A stretch of 64,000 bases of DNA from Multifurca ochricompacta (Eukaryota > Basidiomycota > Agaricomycetes > Russulales > Russulaceae), in assembly GCA_022496185.1 (NCBI GenBank), contig WTXG01000008.1, forward strand, positions 620,001 through 684,000, in the 5' to 3' direction. Shown one piece after another: positions 24,205 to 33,740 of the stretch (positions are counted from its first letter, which is position 1; the number at the start of each line of letters is the position of its first letter). The notes beneath the pieces were generated by a model that searched no databases, was not told the DNA's origin, and saw nothing but the letters and a program-made list of their open reading frames with translations. The position numbers were made by a program, and so were the translations under genes.

Positions 24205-24822
24205 TCAATCATCCTCTTCTAGACTTTCTACATTAGCCTGGAAAAGAGACCAATAAGAAAGATGGTAAGCGATGGCATGGGATGAACGGAACCGAGCCCG
24301 GGCAGAAACAAATCTCACCTTGTTTTCTTCGATTCCCCTAGTTCCTTCACAAGGCCGTTGAAGGGGTATTGACGTGGGATGGCAGGTCGGTCAGGTACGA
24401 GGACATAGTTACAAAGCAAACCAAAACCGATGAGCCGGAGAAGGCAATGGCGAAATGGTTCAATGCGGTAGCAGGGGCGACATGAGGGATATCAGGGCCC
24501 CACATTGAATGCATCTCTTCGCGTTCATGCATCTACCACCAAGTAATAAGTGAGTACAGTCCCGGTCAGAGGGAATGTGGAGGAGGATATATATATATAC
24601 CGTGTCACCGAAGTTGCGTCTCATCTGAATATCCCACCAGCCATGGGGAGGTAACGATTGCCTTGATTCATTGGGTAATTGAGGATATCCATTTAGCTGA
24701 GGATCAGCTTCCTTCTGTGTCAATACTGAGGAGTAGGTCCTAAGAGATTGAGATAAAAGGGCAGCAGATGGTCTTTGGAGAGCGAGTCGAGCTGCTGCGT
24801 GTGCGTGTAAATGTAAATTCAT
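24205..24822 (-). CDS. Complex I NDUFB8-like subunit (NADH:ubiquinone oxidoreductase)
   Basis: An accessory membrane-arm subunit of mitochondrial complex I. The start at 24822 gives an amphipathic presequence (MNLHLHAHAAARLALQRPS). Next come YPQLPNESRQSLPPHGWWD and QMRRNFGDT, then across an intron (about 24528-24600) LHEREEMHSMWGPDIPHVAP. One membrane segment follows, then VPDRPAIPRQYPFNGLVKEL. The last exon reads NKANVESLEEDD to the stop at 24205. Two one-base slips must be allowed: near 24432 and at the C4 run 24335-24338; with those repaired the protein is continuous. If the second slip were real, the protein would end a few codons earlier (RLM) at about 24228. The family call rests on the DIPHVAPATAL and PHGWWD blocks. 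Confidence 0.8.
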
Positions 24823-25222
24823 AGGTGTTGAAGGTGATGGTGGTGGTTTTCGTATGACCGACCGGAATATGCCGCGCGCCGCAAACGAATGAATGGACTA
24901 ACCGGGAACGAGGCGGGAAGCGGGAGGCGGGATTGACGCCGGCCAGCGCGCCAGACCAGACCAGACCAGGTCAGGTCAGGGGTAAGTGGTAAGTTGATTG
25001 GATTAGGGAGTCTTAATTTGGAAATAACTTTCCCGATCGAACCAACCCCTTTTACTGCCTTCAACTCGCCGCTCGCCGCCTCATCTTCTTTATTTTTTAT
25101 TATTTATTAAAATTAAAATTTTCAAAAATGTCCCCGACACTCCTTTTTTTTTATACTTTTCCCCTCCCCCGCCCTCTCCCCCTTGTCCCCCTGGGATCTC
25201 GTCTGTCTGTGTGCCTGTGTGA
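24823..25222. promoter_or_regulatory. Divergent promoter region, NDUFB8-like / methyltransferase
   Basis: About 400 bp head-to-head spacer. It contains a CCAGACCAGACCAGACCAGG repeat (24951-24969), an AT-rich block with TTATTATTTATTA (25095-25110) and pyrimidine tracts with long T and C runs (25143-25190). The first coding exon of the methyltransferase may start within its right end. Confidence 0.5.
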
Positions 25223-27305
25223 TGTTTTCTAATTCTAAACAACAGCAGTCTAAACATCATTACCCTCATCATCCCAACATTAACATTGATCATGGCCTTC
25301 AGAGAGCTCACACTCACGCCACTCACAGATGGCGTACATTTCGTATGCCGATCGTTTATTCCAACCCCCTTGCCGATTTGTGGGTCTCTGTCTTGTGCTC
25401 TATTATATTTCTTTCACACTCTTTGAGCTCATCTCTCCTTTGTTATTCCACCATCTCAATAACAGTCATAATTGGGACAATATGTTTTTGGAACGTTTAA
25501 TGGGCAGCATTACCATGCACAAGCCAGTCACCCCTCCAACTGTCGTGCTTGCCCTTGGTAATGGCTTTGACTTTTGGTCCATCCATGCTGCGTTGGAATG
25601 GCCTGTGTGTATCGCACGCCCACCTCTATTCACGAATATATCCCCATTTTGACCCTGTCTTTCATCAGAAATGTCAAATTACTGCCCATAGTCTACTCGG
25701 TATGCACAAGGATAACATGGGTGCTCTTCTTCAATCAATGGACCTCACCGATCGTGTAAATTACGTTCGTGGAGACCCATCGTATGCCTTCTTCACCTTT
25801 TTCATATTCATTTCCGCCAACGCCCTCACCACTGCAGGAGGGAACTCCGCCTTGAGTATCCTAATAACACGTTTGACATGGTACGGTTATCTTATTGCTC
25901 CTTGAACCTCGCCGAAACCGAGGTCAGTTTCTCCCCAATTTCCTATTCCCCATTTCTTCTCAATTTCTGTTTGCAGTGGTACGTTTTTCTACAGGTCGGT
26001 ATTTAACAGGCATGTTATACGTCATTTTTCGAGCCCATCTTCCATCGCATAGGAGGTTAATCGCGTCCTGAAACCTGGCGGTGTTTTGGAGGTGCCGTCT
26101 TCCCCATAAAGATCGTTTGAATCTATACATCTCAAATTTTCGCACGTCAGGTCATAGAGGAAGACCTTCTCTTCCCTGGTCATAAGCCCCCTGACGCAGA
26201 GGACGCTCTTCACATCCAACGATGTCATCCCTCATCGGACCTTACCCCTCTTACTCCTTTAAGTGCAGTCTATGACTCTCGTTCCATGCTTCCCCGGATA
26301 CGCGTTCTATCGATATTAAAACTATCACGTCCTTTTCTCTGTTCAAATCCATGCACTCCGACAATCAACACGATTGGGACCGTTCTGATACCTCTCTCAC
26401 GTCCTTGGAGTACACCGTCGATCCTCTCGACCACTCGAAACTAACCCGAGCGTGGCATGAGATGCTTACTTCACGATGGATATCAGCAAGTATTACTTCG
26501 GTGCTACCCTTTTATCTCTCGGCCATCTTCGAGACCTTTCGTGCTCTTCCCGCGCTCGAAATCCTCATGGGTCCTAGCTCTACACTCCGGCCGTTTCCTT
26601 CTAAACGCGCCTCTCATCAGCAAATGATCGACCCCGAGCCTTTTCGCCACCTTGCGCATGCCACTGTTAAGGACGACGCTGATGCCCCGGTGAAGTGGAT
26701 GCCGGCTAGCGAAGCACCGTCACACTTCATACCTTCTAACGCATCAATGCACCTTGCGCGTATGGTTGCCATTGTAAACAGTTGCAAGGAGGCAATCTGG
26801 GGGGCATACAACAAGTTGTACGGCAATGATCCTAGATTACCTCGGTTAAAGAACCGTGGAGATGACGACGAGCCGGGAAAGACGAGTGTGCACACCGTGC
26901 GCGAAGAATTCGAGTCTCACTGGTTTAATTGGGAGTGGTGAATGGTTTTTTTTTTTTAGCATTCTTGCACTACATCAAACTGATCGGGACATTGTTGATA
27001 GTGATATGCGATCGCGGATTGACATGCGGTCCACCACCAAAACGCTCCTGCAGTGGGTCCACCTGCCACCACGGGATGAACCAGATTCGGATCGTGCACG
27101 CTGGCTCAAGAGTGTGGCACAGACACATACCGAGGACGTTTTTTTTGGCTTCACACCCTCTCAACCGGCGAAACGTGATGCTGTTCGATGCGTGAGAGGA
27201 TTCGTTGCGTGGAAGTTTAGTGGGAGTGACCCAGGAATGAGTGTCGGTTTAAACGAGAGCAGGGCTGGGAGCAATGATCACGTCCACATCTCAACATCTT
27301 TCTAA
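25223..27305 (+). CDS. SAM-dependent methyltransferase, orphan basidiomycete type
   Basis: A class I methyltransferase fold recognised from the order of motifs. A motif-I-like loop sits in PPTVVLALGNGFDFWSIHAA (about 25535-25590). The DLTDRVNYVRGD block ends at a predicted strand, and LEYPNNTFDMVRLSYCSLNL (motif IV/V region) follows at about 25850-25910. GGVLEV and IEEDLLFPGHKPPD (from about 26080) match the post-motif region seen in this basidiomycete group. A helical C-terminal half to 27305 includes HLARMVAIVNSCKEAIWGAY and DMRSRIDM. Motif I lacks the usual first acidic residue (Ala-Leu-Gly-Asn-Gly instead of Asp-Leu-Gly-Cys-Gly). The start is uncertain: 25223 (MFSNSKQQQ) needs a one-base slip or an intron to reach MAYISYADRLF at 25329. 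Substrate unknown. Confidence 0.7.
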
Positions 27306-27637
27306 ACTATATTCTAAATTATAAGTATATTTGGGATTCGCGAGGATTTATTTTATTTTCGTATCTGCATCATTGCTTTTACTCTCTCGTTCTCACTTTA
27401 CTTATTATCTTCATTAGCAATAGCAAGTTGATTAATTGGTTTCCCCCCCCCAATTATTCATTACCACACTACGTTTGTTTTAACGGCAGTGCACGACGTC
27501 ATATCCTAATTAGGTAGAGTCAAACCTGTACCAGTCGTGGTCATTCCGTGCCGCACCCTCTCGCTCACGTCGCTCTCATTTATTTTTCTCTTCATATTCC
27601 TCTCCTTTTCCTTTTAGCTCAACCATCAGATTCAATC
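27306..27637. other. Spacer, methyltransferase / EBP1-like
   Basis: About 330 bp, AT-rich with a C9 run at about 27445-27453 and a TTTTCCTTTT pyrimidine tract just before the downstream start. It is presumably a 3' UTR plus promoter; nothing else recognised. Confidence 0.45.
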
Positions 27638-29302
27638 ATGTCCGACTCCGAGAAGACTACATCAGCGCCTGTCGCCACAGAACAGTCACGCTCAACTGCT
27701 GAGGCCGATATCACTAAATACAAGGTTTGGATTGCTTATCTCCAATCATCGATTTTCTTTATTATATATATCTTCATCTCGCTGGATCTGGATGGTAGGC
27801 TGCAGCCGATATTATCAACGTCGCGGTAAAAAGGCTCGTTGAGCTATCCGTTGAGGGCGCAAATGTTCTAGATCTTTGCATCGAGGGCGACAAGCTCGTC
27901 GAGGAAGGTACAAGCGCCGTATATAACAAGTCTGTCAAGGGAGTCAAAGTCTCTAAAGGTCGCGTCTTTCACCTTCCACACCTTCCTCCCACAACTGATT
28001 CTTTTTTTTTTTCTTTTTTTTTTCTTTCGGTCTGTCTGTAGGACTCGCGTTCCCAACGAGCATCTCAGTGAACAACTGCGTTGCGCACTTTTCGCCACTC
28101 GCGTGCGTTTATCCTCCCTATATGTCCTTCAAGCCCCCAATGATCCTGTGGACTGACCCCTGCGCGTCCTCCCTCCCACACCCCCCGTTCCTTTTCCACC
28201 CCTTCCATGCTCATGCAGTTCGGATCCGCTCTCAGCACAGAATCTTGCGAAAGGCGACGTCGTAAAGTTGCACCTCGGAGCGCACATCGATGGCTTTGCT
28301 GCGATCACCGCCGAGACGATCGTCGTCGGTGCGACGCCAGAGAATCCCGTGACGGGTCGCCGTGCAGATGCGCTGCGCGCCGCTTGGTCCGCTGCCGAAG
28401 TTGCGATGCGCCTCGTACGCGTTGGTAACAAGAACTGGCAGGTCACAGAGGCGGTGGGGAAGGTAGCAGCGGCATGGGACTGCAAGCCTGTAGAAGGTAT
28501 GTTGTTGGATCTCTTCCCTGTTGGGTTTGGATCAGATACGAGGAAGAGGGAGGTTTGTGAAAGATGGCTAAAGATGCACGACAGGTATGTTGTCATGCCA
28601 GCAGACACAAAACGTGATCGATGGAAAGAAACGCATCATCCTCAACCCCACGGAGGGGCAGAAGAAGGATTTTGAGACGGTCACATTTGCGGAGGGCGAA
28701 GTGTACGGAGTTGATATCCTCATATCATCGGGCGAGGATGGCAAGGTGATTCTTTGTCTCTTTCTCAGGGTCTGTGAATATTGATTGGGATGTGGTGTAG
28801 GCGCGGCTGGAAGAATCGCGAACGACGATCTACCAACGGGACCATACAGTATCATATCAGCTCAAGATGAAGACGTCGCGCGCGGTATTTTCCGAGGTGC
28901 AGAAGAAAGCGGGCCCATTCCCGTTCAACGTTCGTGTTTTCGAGGACGAAAAGCGTGCGCGAATGGGGCTGCAGGAAGCCGTCCAACATAGCCTGGTGAA
29001 GCCCTACGAAGTCGTGTATGTTTCCTTCCCATCACATTCCAAGCGCTGCGTGTTGATAAGGGGAACATAGGTATACGCCGCCGAATACCTTTGTTGCCGC
29101 GTTCCATTTCACGATTGCTTTGCTATCCGGAGGTCCTTCGTTATTGACGCACCCGCCGGTGTGGTACAACCCCGATTTAGTGAGGACCGAGAAGGAACTC
29201 GAAGACGAAGAACTGAAGGAGTTACTGACAAGAAAGCTCAGAGAAAACAAGAAGAACAAGAAGAAGGCTGCGACGGGTGAAGGTGACGTTGAGGGGAAGT
29301 AA
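27638..29302 (+). CDS. EBP1/PA2G4-like methionine-aminopeptidase-fold protein
   Basis: Homologue of the Ebp1 (PA2G4) / 42-kDa curved-DNA-binding protein, a catalytically inactive pita-bread (M24) fold that binds 60S ribosomal subunits. The start at 27638 gives [16 protein letters not shown]. The following exons read [90 protein letters not shown] and [16 protein letters not shown]. The C-terminus has [38 protein letters not shown], then a Lys-rich tail ([14 protein letters not shown]) typical of Ebp1. The catalytic metal ligands of true aminopeptidases are not all present, as expected. Introns near 27725-27790, 27957-28041, 28088-28213, 28497-28580 and 28745-28800. Confidence 0.88.
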
Positions 29303-29418
29303 ATATGAAGTGCTTCTAGCCATTAGCGCAGGGGAAGAAAGAAGGACTGAAAGAGCTATGATTGGATAGCAGTGATGTAACAAGTTACAAGTGCGCCACA
29401 CGTGGGGCAGGATAACGA

Positions 29419-29864
29419 TTAGGTCGACATGTGTGAATAGGACGTCGATCGTTGTTCTGCATCGTCCGCAAACTGGCCGATGGTGCGCACAACAAGGTCG
29501 ACATTTTCGAGGAAAGAGTTGAGGGTAAGCCGGGCCAGGCGGACGGTTAGGGTGGAAAAGGTGCTGGCAAATGGATCAGCCGCAAACCAAACCGCAAGAA
29601 AAGGGCGTGTTTCTGAAGCACATACGCGACTAATACATCACCGTCCAAGGCGAGTTCACGCTTGACGGCATGGGGCTGTAGTTCTCGATCGACCTCGATG
29701 ACCTGTTTGGCGATGGAGGCGTGATTTGGATTGGCAAATGGGATGCGAACTGAACTTGTCAAGGTCGTCAAGTAAGATTTTTGCTTTTGGAAAGATGTAA
29801 GTAAGTGGCCTCCTCACATGTTATGCCATTGAACTTGTGTAGTCGTGGACGTGCCAATGGACAT
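29419..29864 (-). CDS. PCC1: PCC1, KEOPS/EKC complex subunit
   Basis: Pcc1 is the small dimerising subunit of the KEOPS complex, which makes the t6A modification of tRNA and affects telomeres and transcription. Three exons join cleanly: MSIGTSTTTQVQWHNI (start 29864) to SVRIPFANPNHASIAKQVIE, then VDRELQPHAVKRELALDGDV, and after an intron (about 29560-29625) TFSTLTVRLARLTLNSFLEN and VDLVVRTI. The stop is at 29419-29421. The protein is about 106 residues, within the family range. The first intron is easy to miss because no ATG precedes SVRIPF in its own frame. It is tail-to-tail with the Ebp1-like gene (117 bp) and head-to-head with the APH gene. Confidence 0.87.
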
Positions 29865-30121
29865 GGCTGATGAGGTCAAAGTTTAATCAGCGGTCGTCAA
29901 AGTCAAGTTGTTGAGTTAACCGGTTCGGTCCGGTTTAACCGTGTAACCGTGGTGGTGGTAGGGTGGTGGTGGTATGAATGTGAATATTATGAAGTTGGTT
30001 GAGTTGATGTATGCGTGTATGGGTGTGCGTATGGGTGCGTTGCTTATTGCATATGTATGCAGTTCTTTTTACGCCCACCCTATGACAACCCAATATCCTA
30101 GCTTTCTCCGCGGTGTTTATC

Positions 30122-30149
30122 TTATTTTATTTTATTTTATTTTATTTTG
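30122..30149. repeat. (TTTTA)n microsatellite
   Basis: About five consecutive TTTTA units. It lies in the promoter of the APH-like gene. Confidence 0.9.
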
Positions 30150-30159
30150 ACTTCAACGC

Positions 30160-30161
30160 CT

Positions 30162-30194
<33 letters not shown>

Positions 30195-30209
30195 CCCTCA
30201 CCTCTCACC
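30160..30209. repeat. (CCCTCA)n microsatellite
   Basis: Five to six CCCTCA units followed by degenerate copies. One base differs from the CCCTAA telomere unit, so it is not telomeric. It ends about 60 bp before the APH-like start codon. Confidence 0.9.
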
Positions 30210-30271
30210 TTTCCCTTGTCCTTGTTTCCGACTCTGATTAGAACAACCCCCACCCTCCTTTAAGTTTGAAA

Positions 30272-32014
30272 ATGCTTCTTGTGCCCACGCTCACCCTTCC
30301 TCGTGATGATGAGCTTGAGATACTCAGCCGCACAGTCGAAAAAACACTAGAACATCCTGTTCAATCCATCGATCTTATCGGGAGAGGTACGTTCTAATGC
30401 GACTCACTCATCAACATTGCAATGCCTTAGACTGCTCTCGACGCAGACCCACTCAGCAGGGCAAGCCCCTCACATTCGTGTCTAGGAATACCACGCTCAT
30501 GAAAAGAATTTTTTGTATAGACGTTCTCTGTTGCCATGCAGGATGGCAATCATCTTATCGCCCGCGTCGCCGACTCCCATATACCTACCTGCATCATGGA
30601 ATCAGAGGTCTGACGCGTTATCGTTGTAATTGAGAGCCCAGTTATGATAATAATCAATTTTTTTGTGAGCAGATCGCAACGTTGATGTTTGTTCGAGAAC
30701 GGTCGTCAATTCCTGTGCCTAAGATCTTAGCGTACGAGCTCGATCAGTCCCATATCCTGGGGGCACACTTGCTCCTCGAAAAGGCACGGCTTATCCCCGA
30801 TCTCCATTTCAGTTTCTGAAATTCAGGATAACGGTACAGGTTTCCGGTATCCGTTTGGACACCATCTTCGACGACCTCCCAGCGGAGTCGCAAGACTCCT
30901 TAGTCACGCAACTCGCCCACTTCATGGTTGAGTTATCGCACCTCACCTTCCCGTCCATCGGTTCCATCGCCCTTCCTCGAACCCCCGATTCTTTGCCACC
31001 AACTACCCCCCTTGCTCTTCCACCCCTCGGCCAACTCACACACCCGTGCTTCTACATCGATGGACGCGCTGCGCTCTCAATCGACCGTGGTCCATTCCCG
31101 ACAGCACGCGCATATTTCCTTGCCTGTGCTGAGCGAGAGCGCGCGGCCACCCGCGCTCTTTTCACCCAAGGCGCCCCCGCGGGGGCAGAGTACCAAGCAC
31201 TGCTCGCTGATACTCAAGCCATTGTAGAACGTGCCGTGACGCTGCTTATCGAGCTCGTGCGCCGCTGCGAGGGTCTCGACAGCGCGGACCCGGAGCTCGG
31301 TCAGTACGCGCTCGACTTGCACGAGCTCGGGCCAAAGAACATCATCGTTGCGCCGAACGACCCCACGCGCATTGTGCGTCTTCCCCTCCCCCCATTACCA
31401 AGCACTGGTCATATACCATCTTTCCTTTAGCTCGCAGTTGTTGACTGGCAGTCTGCATCTGTGAGGCCGTTGTGGCGATGTGCACGTACGCCGTACTGGC
31501 TCTTGCCATCGCTTGCAGGCGACGACGATGCACGAAGGCAACGGCTACGTAGCGTGTTCCGTGCCGCTGTTGCGAGCAACCCAGTCTTTGCACGAGCGGT
31601 TGACGCGGACGATACTCGCCACGCGCTAGACGAGGTTGCAGAGTATGATGCATTTCGAGACGGCTTTCTTGTGTTGCCCACTCTACAAAGCATGTACGTA
31701 AAACTCAGGCAGCTTTACTCCTTCGTCTTCTGTTTTGTCCTGTTGACCGTTAATAATAATGCAGATTGGCTACGCTCCCGGGTGAGGAAGACATCGATGG
31801 TCTGCGCAAGCTCTTTGACCCGCAGACGCTCGCTGGCCGCGCAGCACGCATATCACTGCTTACACAAGGTCCAGGCGGGCTCTCTCTCGCCACTTCTGCG
31901 CCAGGTAGCCCTTTAAGCGAATCGCCCATCTCCTTTGGTTGGAACCGCAAGCTGTACAGATACTCTGTTCCCGCCACGCCTCATTATTCTGTCCCTCCAA
32001 CCCCGATCGCATGA
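30272..32014 (+). CDS. Aminoglycoside phosphotransferase (APH)-fold kinase-like protein
   Basis: A fungal protein of the APH/choline-kinase-like superfamily. The start at 30272 gives MLLVPTLTLPRDDELEILSR. The N-lobe has DGNHLIARVADSHIPTCIMESE, with SEIATLMFVRERSSIPVPKI typical of APH proteins, then LLLEKA. The catalytic-loop equivalent is LHELGPKNIIV (about 31318-31350), with Glu where many relatives have Asp, and the metal-site strand is AVVDWQSASVRPLWRCAR (about 31434-31490). The C-terminus is Ser/Pro-rich and ends in YSVPPTPIA. Introns are near 30389-30540, 30609-30672, 30800-30830, 31376-31430 and 31693-31765. Relatives in basidiomycetes are uncharacterised; the substrate cannot be predicted. 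Confidence 0.76.
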
Positions 32015-32204
32015 CAACGGCTGGCTCTGCCACCACATATGATAGTTATATATAGATAGGACTCGAAATGGTTTATGACTGTAATGGTTGGTGTTTGATT
32101 AACATCTCCGAGGATTTTGATCAGGTCAATGCATTAAAGATAAATATTCGATTGAACTGGGTCATGAAGAACTAACTGTGTCGCATTCGGCAAGCAGCCA
32201 CAGC

Positions 32205-33307
32205 TCAAGAGAAAGGAGGGAAAGAAAGCAGATCAAATGCCCACTGGGCATCCGTCCAGGCTCCGGGCGCTGCTTCCGAAGTATGGAGGACGCTATGTCG
32301 CCACCCGGACGCGCGTCGCGCCAAACAATCAAAATCCAACCATACTACAAGAAAGGAAGAAAGGACAAGAAAGGACTGCGGACCCTGCCAGTAGGCTGTA
32401 CCTCGGGTTTTAGGTTGGGGGGTATAAAGAGTTCGTTGGCGTTTCCGGATGTGGGCATGCATAAGAGATCTTTCGGGGTATCTAGAATGCGAAGCAAGGG
32501 CAGCGCCAATCGCGCCTATAAGGACAGCAGGGACGGGGATTCGGTGAGCGGATGGGGCACCGTTGAGGCTGCCGATCGCTGAAGGGTTTGCACCGGCGTT
32601 GGCCGCACCGCTATCTGGAACCTGACTAGGTTTGCTGCTGTAGGTAATTGCTGTCAAGGAGGTGGTACCTGAGTTGGGCACGTAACTTCAGGCGGGGTAT
32701 CAACATCCGAGTGAATGGGGGTGTGTAAAACCACATACGAGTAAGGGGTCCCGCCGTTGAGCGAACTGCGTTCGGCAGCAGATAGACAGCTGTCATCGTT
32801 GCTGTGTTGAACTACGATCTTAACCGCCGTGGTGTCAAAAAAAAACAATTCAAGATGAGCACAAGACATACAGCTCCAGACCAAGCCTCATCACCATGGG
32901 CGTCTTCGACTGAGATCATTATCTTCCAGCCAGCAGGTATGGTTACATTCCATGTCAAGGAATTGCTTTGGTGGTCTCCCAGGTCAGCGCTAGAGAGCAT
33001 TTTGAGATTGGAAGAAAAACGCGGAGATGCGAATCAGAGGGACTCACACAGTGTCACCACACGGATCAGTCTCGTTCGCAATGATGATGTTGTAAGGACC
33101 ACCGGTATGATCCCAGGAGAATCGAGCGGGGGCACACTGTAATGATGATTGTAAATCGAAAAGAAGGTCAATCAGAACTAGGGTGTCGAGGTCAAATAAT
33201 GGGCAGGTCACCTGAGTGAAGGCAGGGGTTTGGACAGTAAAGTCGGCGTGGACGGCACGAACTGCAAGGAGAGAAAGGAGAGTCGCGGAAAAGAGCGTCG
33301 AGAACAT
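32205..33307 (-). CDS. Secreted or surface protein with signal peptide, possible GPI anchor
   Basis: Not identified by name. The start at 33307 gives a clear signal peptide (MFSTLFSATLLSLLAVRAVHA). Exons then join as FTVQTPAFTQ, CAPARFSWDHTGGPYNIIIA, NETDPCGDTVADLGDHQSNS, LTWNVTIPAGWKIMISVED and SNDDSCLSAAE. This Cys-containing beta-sandwich-like domain recurs in extracellular basidiomycete proteins resembling the Kre9/Knh-type N-terminal domain. A Thr/Ser-rich region follows (about 32600-32680), then a modest hydrophobic segment (VPAVLIGAIGAALA) that may be a GPI or membrane anchor. One base appears missing at the G3 run 32676-32678. The 3' end is uncertain: the frame stays open to 32205, but the last 70 residues look non-coding or mis-framed. 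Confidence 0.55.
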
Positions 33308-33740
33308 TTTGTATCTTTTACAAAATACACACGGATATAGAAGAGAGGGTGATAAAGATGAGAAACGAGAAAGGAGAGGGAGGGGAGGGATAGGTCGGTG
33401 GTGATGGATGATGGATGATCAAGACAAGAATAAAAGAGAAAAAAAGAAAGAAAACAAGTGCATTTTCTATTTTATTTTCTTGTATCGCAACGGTCACCAC
33501 CGTCATCAGGTCAGGGGTACTGACGGGGCCGACCAATGGTTCACCGTTCTCACGCTTTTCAAATAGAATTGATCATTCATTCATTCGTTCTATTAGTTTT
33601 TGCTAGACATTATGATATATTTATTGTTTCAATCTACAATTTGCTCTTCCCCGCAAACCTGGCCAGTTCAGTTCGTTTGCTTATCCTGAAAACAAGAAAT
33701 AAGAAATCGAATCCGAGTATCAAAGGCATCAAAGCGCTAT
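33308..33740. other. Spacer, secreted protein / citrate synthase
   Basis: About 430 bp with the promoter of the secreted-protein gene and the 3' UTR of citrate synthase. Purine-rich (GAGAAAGGAGAGG) near the left end. Nothing else seen. Confidence 0.45.

Larger units (their letters stand above)
29865..30271. promoter_or_regulatory. Divergent promoter with simple repeats, PCC1 / APH-like
   Basis: About 400 bp between divergent starts. It contains GGTGGTGG tracts (29945-29975), a stretch of alternating GTATGGGTGTGCG, a pentanucleotide TTTTA repeat and a hexanucleotide CCCTCA repeat, listed separately. Confidence 0.5.

Noticed and set aside
24819..25064. An 81-residue ORF on the minus strand upstream of the NDUFB8-like gene
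   Set aside because: It lies in the divergent promoter, has no recognisable motif and is Arg/Pro/His-rich as expected of random GC-rich sequence.
25223..27305. A secondary-metabolite cluster around the methyltransferase
   Set aside because: Neighbours are complex I, Ebp1-like and KEOPS genes; no core synthase, transporter, P450 or cluster regulator is nearby.
30160..30209. Telomere-like repeat
   Set aside because: The unit is CCCTCA, not CCCTAA, and it lies between two housekeeping genes.
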